Positions 6,693-13,745 of a stretch of 13,745 bases of DNA are shown piece after piece. Numbering within the stretch: position 1 is the stretch's first letter; each line of letters starts with the position of its first letter. The notes under the pieces were generated by a model. That model did no database searches. It was given only the letters and a program-made list of their open reading frames with translations, and was not told where the DNA came from. The stretch is from assembly GCA_947443815.1 (NCBI GenBank), contig CANEXR010000044.1:1-13745 (forward strand), in the 5' to 3' direction. A program made the translations under genes and the position numbers. Source of the DNA: Flavobacteriaceae bacterium (GTDB lineage: Bacteria > Bacteroidota > Bacteroidia > Flavobacteriales > Flavobacteriaceae).

Positions 6693-7574
6693 ATGTCACA
6701 TAAAGCAGGTTTTGTAAACATCATCGGGAATCCAAATGTTGGGAAGTCAACCTTAATGAATGCCTTTGTTGGAGAAAGATTGTCAATTATTACATCAAAA
6801 GCACAAACGACTCGTCATAGAATCCTTGGGATTGTAAATGGGGAGGATTTTCAGCTTATTTTATCGGATACGCCGGGAATTATTAAACCTGCTTATGAGA
6901 TGCAAGAATCAATGATGAATTTTGTAAAATCTGCTTTTGAAGATGCTGACATCTTGATTTATATGGTGGAGATTGGAGAACAAGAATTGAAAGATGAAGC
7001 TTTTTTTAATAAAATTATCCATGCTGAAATTCCTGTTTTGTTGTTGTTGAATAAAATTGACAATTCTAATCAAGAACAATTGGAAGAGCAAGTGGCTTTT
7101 TGGGCTGCTAAAGTGCCAAATGCTGAAATTTTCCCTATATCAGCTTTGCAAAATTTTAATGTACCCGAAGTTTTTAGCAGGATTATATCACTGTTACCTG
7201 AATCCCCAGCTTATTATCCGAAAGATCAATTGACAGATAAACCAGAACGTTTTTTTGTAAATGAAACTATTCGTGAAAAAATATTATTGAATTATAGCAA
7301 AGAAATTCCTTATGCTGTAGAAATTGTAACTGAAGAGTTTTTTGAGGATGAGAATATTATTCGCATTCGTTCTTTGATTATGGTGGAGCGTGATACACAA
7401 AAAGGAATTATTATTGGTCATAAAGGTGCTGCTTTGAAGAAAGTAGGGACTGAGGCTCGTGCTGATTTAGAGAAGTTCTTTGGGAAACAAATTCATATTG
7501 AATTGTATGTTAAGGTGAATAAAAACTGGAGAAGTAATGCGAATATGCTGAAACGTTTTGGATATAACCAGTAA
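6693..7574 (+). CDS. era: GTPase Era (16S rRNA-binding ribosome assembly GTPase)
   Basis: A full-length Era of 293 residues. The GTPase domain has G1 GNPNVGKS (12-19), the G2 region QTTRHR (38-43), G3 DTPG (59-62), G4 NKID (120-123) and a G5 SA in FPISAL. A C-terminal KH domain follows, with the GIIIGHKGAALKKVG loop and the usual ending of a basic NW-containing segment and LKRFGY. Era binds the 3' end of 16S rRNA and is needed for 30S maturation; it acts in the cytoplasm and at the membrane. It sits right after the initiator tRNA terminator and one gene before its paralogue der, on the same strand. The ATG at 6693 fits the family N-terminus (KAGFVNIIG); the leader is A-rich with no Shine-Dalgarno sequence. 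Confidence 0.98.
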   Translation: MSHKAGFVNIIGNPNVGKSTLMNAFVGERLSIITSKAQTTRHRILGIVNGEDFQLILSDTPGIIKPAYEMQESMMNFVKSAFEDADILIYMVEIGEQELKDEAFFNKIIHAEIPVLLLLNKIDNSNQEQLEEQVAFWAAKVPNAEIFPISALQNFNVPEVFSRIISLLPESPAYYPKDQLTDKPERFFVNETIREKILLNYSKEIPYAVEIVTEEFFEDENIIRIRSLIMVERDTQKGIIIGHKGAALKKVGTEARADLEKFFGKQIHIELYVKVNKNWRSNANMLKRFGYNQ

Positions 7575-7643
7575 GTAGGTATTGGTTTTAGTGGTGAATT
7601 TGAAAAACTATTGTTAAAAACAACTGTCATTTGAAACCAAAAT

Positions 7644-7728
7644 GCCCTAGCCCTGATAGTAGTGAAAATCCTTTTTCTGGCTTTTTTTAGACAGAAAAAG
7701 ATTGTAGCGGATAGCAGGAAATAGCTCC
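7644..7728 (+). ncRNA. Candidate structured intergenic element between era and der
   Basis: This non-coding stretch has a nested fold. The hairpin CTTTTTCTG (7671-7679) with CAGAAAAAG (7692-7700) sits inside ATCC/GGAT (7668-7671 with 7709-7712, partly competing). Outside it lie CCTG/CAGG (7652-7655 with 7715-7718) and AGC/GCT (7649-7651 with 7724-7726). The blocks AGCCCTGATAG, GTAGCGGATAGCAGG and ATAGCTCC resemble, from memory, an intergenic element seen repeatedly in Flavobacterium genomes. It may correspond to a catalogued flavobacterial RNA motif (Flavo-1 is one candidate), but I cannot confirm this. The strand is ambiguous; plus is given because both flanking genes are plus. Its function is unknown; a conserved 3' UTR or dispersed repeat are options. 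Confidence 0.5.
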
Positions 7729-7816
7729 AAAAAAAAGAAGAATTGGATTAGAAATAGGTATTTATCTCCTTTTTTTTGAGGATACTTAAAACTAACGACT
7801 GCAAACTAAAAAAGAC

Positions 7817-7824
7817 TACCTTTG
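7817..7824 (+). promoter_or_regulatory. Possible -7 box of der
   Basis: TACCTTTG matches TAnnTTTG and lies 22 bases before the der ATG. No TTG occurs 17-23 bases upstream, so the -33 element is missing or diverged. Confidence 0.45.
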
Positions 7825-7846
7825 CAAAATATTTGAATTTAGAATT

Positions 7847-9157
7847 ATGAATAACATTGTAGCTATTGTAGGAAGACCAAACGTAGGAAAGTCAACGCTT
7901 TTTAATAGGCTGATACAAAGAAGAGAAGCTATTGTAGATTCGGTTTCTGGAGTTACCAGAGATAGAAACTATGGAAAAAGCGAATGGAACGGAAAAGAGT
8001 TTTCTGTGATTGATACGGGAGGATATGTGCGTGGGTCGGATGACGTTTTTGAAGGTGAAATCCGTAAACAAGTGGAATTAGCTATTGATGAAGCCGACGT
8101 TATTATTTTTGTGGTTGATGTTGAAGAAGGGATAACCCCAATGGATGATATAGTTGCAAGATTATTGCGTAAAGTGACTAAGCCAGTTTTATTGGCGGTG
8201 AATAAAGTAGATAATGCGATGCGCGAGAAGGATGCAATTGAGTTTTACAACCTTGGTTTAGGGGAGTATTATACTTTTGCAAGTATTTCGGGTAGTGGAA
8301 CTGGAGATTTATTGGATGCTTTGATTGAAGCATTTCCAGTGAAGCCAGAACCAGTTCAGGAAGAAGTGGTTTTGCCTCGTTTTGCAGTTGTAGGTCGTCC
8401 TAATGCAGGTAAATCAAGTTTTATCAATGCATTAATTGGTAAAGAGCGCTTTATGGTTACCGACATTGCGGGAACTACTCGAGATGCAATTGATACTAAA
8501 TTTGATCGTTTTGGATTTGAATTTAACTTGGTGGATACGGCTGGAATTCGTCGTAAAGCGAAAGTGAAAGAAGATTTAGAGTTTTATTCGGTTATGCGTT
8601 CTGTTCGTGCTATTGAACATGCGGATATTTGTATATTGATTATTGATGCCACTCGTGGATTTGAGGGGCAGGATCAAAGTATTTTTTGGTTGGCAGAGAA
8701 AAACAGAAAAGGAGTTGTGATTTTAGTTAACAAATGGGATTTAGTTGAAAAAGATACCATGTCTACTAGAGATTATGAAGAAAAAATTAGGAAGGAGTTA
8801 ATGCCATTTACGGATGTGCCTATTCTTTTTGTTTCGGCTTTGACTAAACAACGTTTATTGAAAGCATTGGAAGCTACGGTTCAGGTTTATGAGAACAGAC
8901 AGCAGCGTATTGCTACTTCAAAATTCAATGAATTTATGTTGAAAGTGATTGAAGCGTATCCACCACCTGCTACTAAAGGGAAATATGTAAAAATTAAATA
9001 CTGTATGCAATTGCCAACGCCTACACCTCAATTTGTGTTTTTTGCCAATATGCCACAATATGTCAAGGAGCCTTACAAAAGGTATCTTGAAAATAAGATT
9101 AGGGAAAATTGGGACTTTTCAGGAGTACCAATAGATATATATATTAGAGAGAAATAA
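7847..9157 (+). CDS. der: GTPase Der (EngA), double GTPase in 50S ribosome assembly
   Basis: 436 residues with the diagnostic two tandem GTPase domains and a C-terminal KH-like domain. Domain 1 has GRPNVGKST (9-17), TRDRNYG, DTGG and NKVD. Domain 2 has GRPNAGKSS (183-191), TTRDAID, DTAG and NKWD. The KH-like end carries the PPPATKGKYVKIKY segment and the family-typical QFVFFANMP and IREN blocks. Der is essential for 50S subunit maturation in well-studied bacteria. It follows era after a 272-base gap that holds the structured element and a -7 box, so it probably has its own promoter. A strong terminator starts 3 bases after the stop. Confidence 0.98.
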   Translation: MNNIVAIVGRPNVGKSTLFNRLIQRREAIVDSVSGVTRDRNYGKSEWNGKEFSVIDTGGYVRGSDDVFEGEIRKQVELAIDEADVIIFVVDVEEGITPMDDIVARLLRKVTKPVLLAVNKVDNAMREKDAIEFYNLGLGEYYTFASISGSGTGDLLDALIEAFPVKPEPVQEEVVLPRFAVVGRPNAGKSSFINALIGKERFMVTDIAGTTRDAIDTKFDRFGFEFNLVDTAGIRRKAKVKEDLEFYSVMRSVRAIEHADICILIIDATRGFEGQDQSIFWLAEKNRKGVVILVNKWDLVEKDTMSTRDYEEKIRKELMPFTDVPILFVSALTKQRLLKALEATVQVYENRQQRIATSKFNEFMLKVIEAYPPPATKGKYVKIKYCMQLPTPTPQFVFFANMPQYVKEPYKRYLENKIRENWDFSGVPIDIYIREK

Positions 9158-9160
9158 GTA

Positions 9161-9190
9161 AAAAATCCCGAGCAATCGGGATTTTTTTTT
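9161..9190. terminator. Bidirectional terminator between der and the small membrane protein gene
   Basis: AAAAATCCCGA (9161-9171) and TCGGGATTTTT (9176-9186) form an 11-bp perfect stem with a GCAA loop and a T run. The A run on the other side makes it work for the convergent gene ending at 9204 as well. Confidence 0.92.
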
Positions 9191-9203
9191 GGGTTGAAAT
9201 GAT

Positions 9204-9440
9204 TTACGATTCTTCTTTTTCTAGATTTTCTACAATATGGTCTCCATACCAATCTTTGAATGTCTTACTGGTTTTGTAATTATCATGAAGTACAAAGTAG
9301 ACCATTAATAGAATTAAAATATTTCCGAAACCATACATGCTCATTAGTATAGGTAATGCAACATCAGTTTGACATAAACCGGCAAAAACAAATACATAAA
9401 TCGTAGTAAACCATACGAGTTTAATTGCAAAATTTTTCAT
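9204..9440 (-). CDS. Small two-helix membrane protein, function unknown
   Basis: 78 residues, not recognised as a named family. Two hydrophobic helices (about 5-23 and 29-51) are joined by a short loop with CQTDVALP, and a charged cytoplasmic-type tail (about 52-78) ends in LEKEES. Lys at positions 2 and 7 before the first helix and the Lys-rich tail after the second suggest both ends face the cytoplasm. The length, ATG start, clean composition and use of the shared terminator favour a real gene. It lies downstream of pstB on the same strand, 144 bases away, with no evident terminator between, so it may be transcribed partly from the phosphate operon. A TAACTTTA box at 9464-9457 could give it its own start. 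Confidence 0.7.
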   Translation of the reverse strand: MKNFAIKLVWFTTIYVFVFAGLCQTDVALPILMSMYGFGNILILLMVYFVLHDNYKTSKTFKDWYGDHIVENLEKEES

Positions 9441-9584
9441 GGCTATCTCTTTTTACTAAAGTTACAGTATAGTTTTTAAAAAATAAGTTAAAACACTAAT
9501 AATCAATAGTTAATTTTTTTTAATTGTTTAAAAAAAGCATTGGTTTCTCCGTATTTTTATGGATAGTTTGGAATGATTTTTTGT

Positions 9585-10346
9585 TTAGCTCAAAAAGCCT
9601 TTTACATAATCTTTGGTTAGTTTTTCTTTTGGGTTTAAAAGTATTTCTTCCGTTGGTCCAAATTCTATTATTTCACCCATATAGACAAAACCAATATAGT
9701 CAGAAACTCTACGTGCTTGTCTTAGAATATGAGTGACTAATACGATGGTGTATTTGTCTTTTAGTTGCAAAAATAGTTCTTCGATGTGTTGGGTAGAAAT
9801 CGGGTCTAAAGCTGATGTAGGTTCGTCTCCCAAAATAATTTCGGGTTCAATTGCGAGTCCTCTTGCTAAGCATAATCTTTGTTGTTGTCCGATAGATAGC
9901 CGAGTGGCGGGAGTTTTTAGTCGGTCTTTGACTTCTTCCCAAAGATTAACACCTCTAAGGTATTTTTCTACAATTTCGTCTAATTCTTTCTTATTATGGT
10001 TTCCGTGAATTCGCTGTCCATAAGCTATATTATCATAGATATTCATGGGTAGAGGGAAAGGTCTTTGGGAGAGCAATCCCATTTTTTTCCGAATGTGAGT
10101 TACCTCAACTTTTGGATCATAAATATTTTCACCATCGACTAGGACTTTTCCTTCCACTAATACATCTTTTTGTCTGTCAAGAAGCCTGTTCATGGTTTTA
10201 AGAAGTGTAGTTTTTCCACAACCTGATGGCCCAATTAAGGAGGTCACCTTCTTGTCAGGAATGTCTAGATTAATGTTTTTTAGGATATGGTTTTTACCAA
10301 TATGGACGTTTAAATTTTGGATACTGATATGTGGTTGAATGATCAT
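9585..10346 (-). CDS. pstB: Phosphate ABC transporter ATP-binding protein PstB
   Basis: 253 residues, normal for PstB. Walker A GPSGCGKTT is at 39-47, the Q-loop lies around GLLSQRPFPLPMNIYDNI, Walker B and its glutamate (D174, E175) are in DEPTSALDP, and the H-loop histidine is H206. The ABC signature reads LSIGQ (150-154) instead of LSGGQ, which marks a PstB subtype or a lineage variant. It powers phosphate import through PstC and PstA at the inner membrane. The ATG (10346-10344) overlaps the pstA stop as ATGA, so translation is probably coupled. It is the last pst gene; no phoU follows. The next 144 bases hold only AT-rich sequence and no convincing terminator. Confidence 0.95.
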   Translation of the reverse strand: MIIQPHISIQNLNVHIGKNHILKNINLDIPDKKVTSLIGPSGCGKTTLLKTMNRLLDRQKDVLVEGKVLVDGENIYDPKVEVTHIRKKMGLLSQRPFPLPMNIYDNIAYGQRIHGNHNKKELDEIVEKYLRGVNLWEEVKDRLKTPATRLSIGQQQRLCLARGLAIEPEIILGDEPTSALDPISTQHIEELFLQLKDKYTIVLVTHILRQARRVSDYIGFVYMGEIIEFGPTEEILLNPKEKLTKDYVKGFLS

Positions 10347-11182
10347 ATTTTATTTTTTGAAAGGTTTTTGCTTGTGATTTTTGCAGTTATACTAATAATT
10401 AAAACAATTAAAGTTAAAACAACTGCGGATGCATAGGCTCGATTTTGAACTTCTTGAATGGGACTACTCAATTGAAAAAAAATGGACAATGGCAAAGTAG
10501 CAGCTGGTTGGTCAAAGGATGTTGGAATTGCATCAGTAAAACCAGCGGTGAAAAGGACACAGGCAGCATCGCCAATAGCTCTACCAAATGACAGTAATAT
10601 TGCAGTAATAATTCCGGGGATGGATTGTCGTAATACAATTTTTGCAGTTTCATAGCGGGTACAACCTAGTGCATATACCGCATTGCTCATGTCTTCAGGG
10701 ATAACTTTTACTACTTCATCAATTGCTCTAACCAATATCGGAATTATCATTAGTGTTACGGTTATAATTCCAGCTAATAAAGATGTTTTTAGTCCCATAT
10801 AAACCATTATTGCAAAACCAAAAGCGCCATAAACAATGGAAGGAATCCCAAACAAAATATCAAAACTCAATCGAGTAATAGTTGCTAAAGCGGCATTTTT
10901 CTTTGCATAAACATTGATATAAATAACGATTGGAATACTAACTAAAAGCCCTAATAGTGTAGATCCTAAAGTGATATAGATAGATCCAATTATGGCATTT
11001 AGAATACCACCACCTTTCCCAATATAAAAACCGCCTTCAGGAATTTTTGAAATCATATCCCAATTCAAAGCGCCAATACCTCTTGAAAAAATGGTGTATA
11101 ATATCATAAATAGGGTACTAGTAATGATTATTGTACTGCCTATCATCAAAAATTTGAATATATTTTCTTCTATTTTTCTCAT
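10343..11182 (-). CDS. pstA: Phosphate ABC transporter permease PstA
   Basis: 279 residues with six predicted membrane helices. The cytoplasmic EAA-type loop reads NAVYALGCTRYETAKIVLRQ with a downstream GITAILLSFGRAIGD, the contact site for the ATPase, and matches PstA. It pairs with PstC to form the channel for phosphate in the inner membrane. It starts 8 bases after the pstC stop and overlaps pstB by 4 bases, so the three are one transcription and translation unit. The N-terminus begins with a charged RKIEEN segment before helix 1, and the ATG fits this. Nothing is missing compared with the usual length. Confidence 0.93.
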   Translation of the reverse strand: MRKIEENIFKFLMIGSTIIITSTLFMILYTIFSRGIGALNWDMISKIPEGGFYIGKGGGILNAIIGSIYITLGSTLLGLLVSIPIVIYINVYAKKNAALATITRLSFDILFGIPSIVYGAFGFAIMVYMGLKTSLLAGIITVTLMIIPILVRAIDEVVKVIPEDMSNAVYALGCTRYETAKIVLRQSIPGIITAILLSFGRAIGDAACVLFTAGFTDAIPTSFDQPAATLPLSIFFQLSSPIQEVQNRAYASAVVLTLIVLIISITAKITSKNLSKNKI

Positions 11183-11190
11183 TTTAATAA

Positions 11191-12084
11191 TTAATTGGTT
11201 CTTTTTTCGATTCTAAATAAAATAATTCGCGAAATGGCATTAAACAAAAAGATAATGGCAAATAGAAGCAAAGCAGCAAACATCAGAGCAGAATCATACA
11301 TAGGAATCGACATCATTTCACCATAATTATTTGCGATTAGCGCTGGTAAAGGATAAGCAGAATCAAAAACATTTTTTGGGATTTGTGCTAGATTTCCACA
11401 GACCATTAAAACCGCTATCGTTTCGCCAAAAGCTCTTGAAATAGCAAGCACAATTGCCGCTATAATTCCATCAGCTGATTTTCGAAGAAGTACTTTTTTA
11501 GTAGTCTGCCATTGTGTTGCACCGAGTGATAAGGAAGCATCTCTTAATTCTTGGGGAACATTGTCAAAGACTTCAATCAAAATACTAATTAGCAATGGGA
11601 ATATCATGATGGCCAATACAATACCACCTGCTAAAACAGAATAACCTGTTGTGAATTCTATAAAATGAGGTGCTATTCTATCTTGTATTAATGGAATTAT
11701 TACCAATACTCCCCAAACTCCATATAATACAGGAGGAATTCCTGATAATAATTCAATTAATGGTAATACCATTTTTTTAATTCTAATATTGGCATATTCC
11801 GAAAGGTAAATAGCAGTTAAAATAGATAATGGTAAGGCGATAGTTATAGCTATTCCAGTAACCCAAAAAGTTCCCATTATAAAAGGATAAAATCCAAAGG
11901 CTTCTTTAAAAGGTTTCCATTCTGAAGAAAATAACAAATTTGACAATGTATTACTATGCAAAATGGGTAATGATTTATAAAACAAACTAAGCCCTATTAA
12001 TATTACAGTAAATATTGAAAGAATAGTGAGCGCTAAAAATGCCTTGCTTAGAAAATGGTCTTTTAGTAATCTTATATTTTTCAT
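11191..12084 (-). CDS. pstC: Phosphate ABC transporter permease PstC
   Basis: 297 residues, with six membrane helices and the large periplasmic loop typical of PstC after helix 1 (SEWKPFKEAFGFYPFI). The EAA-type loop reads DASLSLGATQWQTTKKVLLR and is followed by AISRAFGETIAV, the conserved RAxGET block of PstC. It forms the permease heterodimer with PstA. The gap to pstS upstream is 96 bases and contains a 12-bp inverted repeat, which differs from the tight spacing of pstC-pstA-pstB. The ATG at 12084 lies 15 bases after the repeat and has no Shine-Dalgarno sequence. Confidence 0.94.
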   Translation of the reverse strand: MKNIRLLKDHFLSKAFLALTILSIFTVILIGLSLFYKSLPILHSNTLSNLLFSSEWKPFKEAFGFYPFIMGTFWVTGIAITIALPLSILTAIYLSEYANIRIKKMVLPLIELLSGIPPVLYGVWGVLVIIPLIQDRIAPHFIEFTTGYSVLAGGIVLAIMIFPLLISILIEVFDNVPQELRDASLSLGATQWQTTKKVLLRKSADGIIAAIVLAISRAFGETIAVLMVCGNLAQIPKNVFDSAYPLPALIANNYGEMMSIPMYDSALMFAALLLFAIIFLFNAISRIILFRIEKRTN

Positions 12085-12099
12085 TTAATTATAAAGTAA

Positions 12100-12160
12100 A
12101 CCACCCCAACAAACTGCACTCTATGCCGCTCGTGGTTTTAAGAAGATATGTTGGGGTGGT
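12100..12160 (-). repeat. 12-bp perfect inverted repeat between pstS and pstC
   Basis: The arms at 12100-12111 and 12149-12160 pair perfectly (ACCACCCCAACA with TGTTGGGGTGGT), with a 37-base loop. In the transcript the second arm is followed by TTTACTTT, a weak U tract. It may be a partial terminator or an mRNA-stabilising hairpin that raises pstS over pstC. The loop has higher GC than the surroundings and the unit could also be a small MITE remnant; no clear target duplication is seen. Confidence 0.7.
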
Positions 12161-12180
12161 GATTGGTTTTTAAAAAAATA

Positions 12181-13122
12181 TTATTTTACTTTTTCTAACT
12201 CTTTATTAATTTTTTCTTTTGAAAATTTGATATAGCCCGCTTCTTGAACAAATTGCTGCCCATCCGTAAGAATGTATTTTATAAATTCTTTTACTATTGG
12301 ATTTTTTGGTTTTCCAACGGTTACAAAATACAAATCTCTTGCTGGAGGTGACGGATATTTTCCTGAAATAATAGCTGCAATTAATTGGTCAATATCATCA
12401 TAAAAATTTTCATCCGCATCTAATTTTCCATTATTATTCAAATCAATTGGAACAGGGACTACTCCGTTTGTTGGTTTGTTGGTTTTGGTATCATAGATAT
12501 ATACAATATTATTAAAGCCTAATCCAGATGGATCTCTTTTTACTGCCTGTGCCAATCCTGGATCGCCAAATACGGCTACTCCTTGTAAATCTTCTTGTTT
12601 TTTGTTAAAATATTTTGCCCAAGTTTCTGCTGCTCCCGATGCATCCGAGCGGGTGTATACATGAATTGGCGCCTCGCTTTTGAAGCCTAATGTATTCCAC
12701 GTTTTGTATTTTCCAGTGATGAAGATATGGTTAAAAGCCTCTTTTCGCACTCCTTTTTCATACAATACTTTTCTGTAGGGGCTCGATGCACTTATGGTTG
12801 GAATTACGGCATCTTTTGTAACTGCAATTGCAAATGCTCCTTTTTTATATTCTGCTGCATTCAAATCCCTGGATACTAAACCAATATCCGTTACTTTTGA
12901 TAAAACATCGGTTATGCCTTTACCAGCGCCACCAGCTTGTATATCAATTTTGACATTTGGATGCTTTTTTTTGAATTCTTCAGCCCATTTTACAGTGATG
13001 GGATACAAAGCAAAAGCCCCAGAAATACTTATATTTCCTTTTAAATCTTGCGCAGTTACTTTCGATGTATTTGCCAATATTAAAATAAATAAGGCAATAA
13101 TTGTTACTTTATATGTTTTCAT
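12181..13122 (-). CDS. pstS: Periplasmic phosphate-binding protein PstS
   Basis: 313 residues. The signal peptide has K at 2 and 5, a hydrophobic core at 6-17, and a likely cut after VTA (residue 24), leaving Gln-Asp; no lipobox is present. The mature part begins with a SGAFALYP block and then AGGAGKGITDVLSKVTDIGLVSRDL (residues about 63-87), the ligand-contact region of PstS-like proteins. Near the C-terminus KYPSPPARDLYFVT is also typical of the bacteroidotal group. An EF-hand-like loop (residues 227-238) is embedded. It captures phosphate in the periplasm and hands it to PstCA. It lies 19 bases after the porin stop, so both are probably co-transcribed from a promoter outside the window. 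Related oxyanions such as tungstate are less likely given the PstB/PstA/PstC neighbours. Confidence 0.92.
   Translation of the reverse strand: MKTYKVTIIALFILILANTSKVTAQDLKGNISISGAFALYPITVKWAEEFKKKHPNVKIDIQAGGAGKGITDVLSKVTDIGLVSRDLNAAEYKKGAFAIAVTKDAVIPTISASSPYRKVLYEKGVRKEAFNHIFITGKYKTWNTLGFKSEAPIHVYTRSDASGAAETWAKYFNKKQEDLQGVAVFGDPGLAQAVKRDPSGLGFNNIVYIYDTKTNKPTNGVVPVPIDLNNNGKLDADENFYDDIDQLIAAIISGKYPSPPARDLYFVTVGKPKNPIVKEFIKYILTDGQQFVQEAGYIKFSKEKINKELEKVK
12409..12444 (-). other. EF-hand-like calcium loop inside PstS
   Basis: Residues 227-238 read DLNNNGKLDADE. Asp1, Asn3, Asn5, Gly6, Leu8, Asp9 and Glu12 fit the canonical 12-residue EF-hand calcium loop, and FYDDIDQLIAAI follows as a possible exiting helix. 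Calcium binding is inferred from the motif only. Confidence 0.7.
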
Positions 13123-13141
13123 TTTGTTTCTTTTTAGTGTT

Positions 13142-13745
13142 TTAAAACTTTAATTGTAATTGTGCTATAATCTCATCTTTATTTATCGAAAATCCCTGTT
13201 CGGTTTTGTGTTTGTAGTTAACTTGAAATTTCACAAAACTATTTGGATATAAAGTTGTTCCGAGCGTATAAAATGAGGAGATATCATTCTTTATATTATT
13301 TTTTGTAGGGTCAAAGGTGTCGTATTTTGCTACAAACTGTAGTTTTTTTGGAAGAATGAAATAAGCTATTTGTGCATACCAACCTTCTTTTAGAAAATTT
13401 CGATTGATTCCATTTACAAGATAAGTGCCTTGTTGTGCTTGTAAATATTCAGCTCTAAATGTTAAATCATTATAATTTATGGCAACATCGGCTCCAAGTC
13501 GAATTAGATCTTGGTTTTTAGCAGGTGTTGTCCAGGTATCATGGCCATTTGAGTATGATATTCCAAAATCTAAAAAGGAATAAGGATGTGATACTAATCT
13601 AGCAGCGATATCTTTGGATTCATTTTTATCAGCTGCAATATTAATTCCTTGTCCATCAAAATAGGCTAAATAATAATCCAAAATATACCGATTTGATTTT
13701 GTTTTGAATAGACTTCCATTTGCTTGTATCCCGATGTCACGACCG
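13142..13745 (-). CDS. OprO/OprP-type phosphate-selective porin, C-terminal part (5' end outside window)
   Basis: The frame is open to the window edge, so the apparent TTG start at 13681 is internal. About 200 residues are visible, beginning at GRDIGIQANGSL, the GRDIG block typical of the OprO/OprP phosphate-selective porin family. What follows is alternating amphipathic beta-strand sequence with aromatic residues (LDYYLAYFDGQG, WYAQIAYF, FVKFQVNYKH) and a C-terminal strand ending LQLKF, with a terminal Phe as in outer-membrane barrels. It would let phosphate or polyphosphate cross the outer membrane. The gene ends 19 bases before pstS, which supports one operon for outer-membrane entry, periplasmic capture and import. 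Substrate preference is inferred from family and context. Confidence 0.88.
   Translation of the reverse strand, partial: GRDIGIQANGSLFKTKSNRYILDYYLAYFDGQGINIAADKNESKDIAARLVSHPYSFLDFGISYSNGHDTWTTPAKNQDLIRLGADVAINYNDLTFRAEYLQAQQGTYLVNGINRNFLKEGWYAQIAYFILPKKLQFVAKYDTFDPTKNNIKNDISSFYTLGTTLYPNSFVKFQVNYKHKTEQGFSINKDEIIAQLQLKF

Noticed and set aside
7765..7787. Possible hairpin around a T run before der
   Set aside because: The arms (TATCTCC and GAGGATA) pair only over about four bases, too weak to call a terminator.
9441..9584. Terminator after pstB
   Set aside because: The stretch has several A/T runs but no stable stem joined to a T tract in the minus direction.
9733..10008. Plus-strand open frame of 91 codons
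   Set aside because: It lies wholly antisense within pstB, and its residues are Ser/Cys-rich as expected from a reverse-frame shadow.
12794..13153. Plus-strand open frame of 119 codons
   Set aside because: It is antisense to the pstS signal peptide and N-terminal region; no domain or start signal supports it.
1..13745. CRISPR array, insertion sequence, prophage or defence system
   Set aside because: No regular direct repeats, transposase, integrase, phage or defence-type protein was seen on either strand.

Overview
The window looks like chromosome from a low-GC member of the Flavobacteriaceae, most likely Flavobacterium. The evidence is AT-rich DNA, start codons without clear Shine-Dalgarno sequences, promoter-like TAnnTTTG (-7) boxes typical of Bacteroidota, and protein sequences of flavobacterial character. 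There is no phage, insertion sequence, CRISPR array or other obvious mobile element. Most of it is housekeeping and phosphate-acquisition DNA.

Layout: (1) 1-1270: the 3' part of an ABC-F ATPase gene and its terminator. (2) 1267-3170: two divergent genes, each about 300 codons and each broken by one in-frame stop. One is an App1-like (DUF2183) phosphatidate phosphatase homologue. The other is a diacylglycerol kinase family homologue that has also lost motif residues. The two families run opposite reactions between diacylglycerol and phosphatidate, so the pair looks like a lipid-phosphate module decaying together. (3) 3172-5279: a FemAB/GNAT-like transferase, a pterin-4a-carbinolamine dehydratase, and a DUF1761 membrane protein. 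(4) 5375-6400: a secreted leucine-rich-repeat protein with a 16-bp palindrome upstream. (5) 6518-9190: initiator tRNA with its own promoter and terminator, then the GTPases Era and Der. A compact structured intergenic element at 7644-7728 resembles an element recurrent in Flavobacterium genomes. (6) 9204-9440: a small two-helix membrane protein. (7) 9585-13745, minus strand: a phosphate uptake operon reading porin (OprO/OprP type, cut by the window edge), pstS, pstC, pstA, pstB.

How the genes work together: in the phosphate operon the outer-membrane porin admits phosphate, PstS binds it in the periplasm, and PstCA with PstB import it. A 12-bp perfect inverted repeat lies between pstS and pstC and could set the ratio of binding protein to permease. 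No phoU is seen next to pstB. The tRNA-fMet, era and der segment is a translation and ribosome-assembly neighbourhood.

The most notable signals are the paired nonsense-disrupted lipid genes, the structured element between era and der, the hairpin inside the pst operon, and a canonical EF-hand loop inside PstS.
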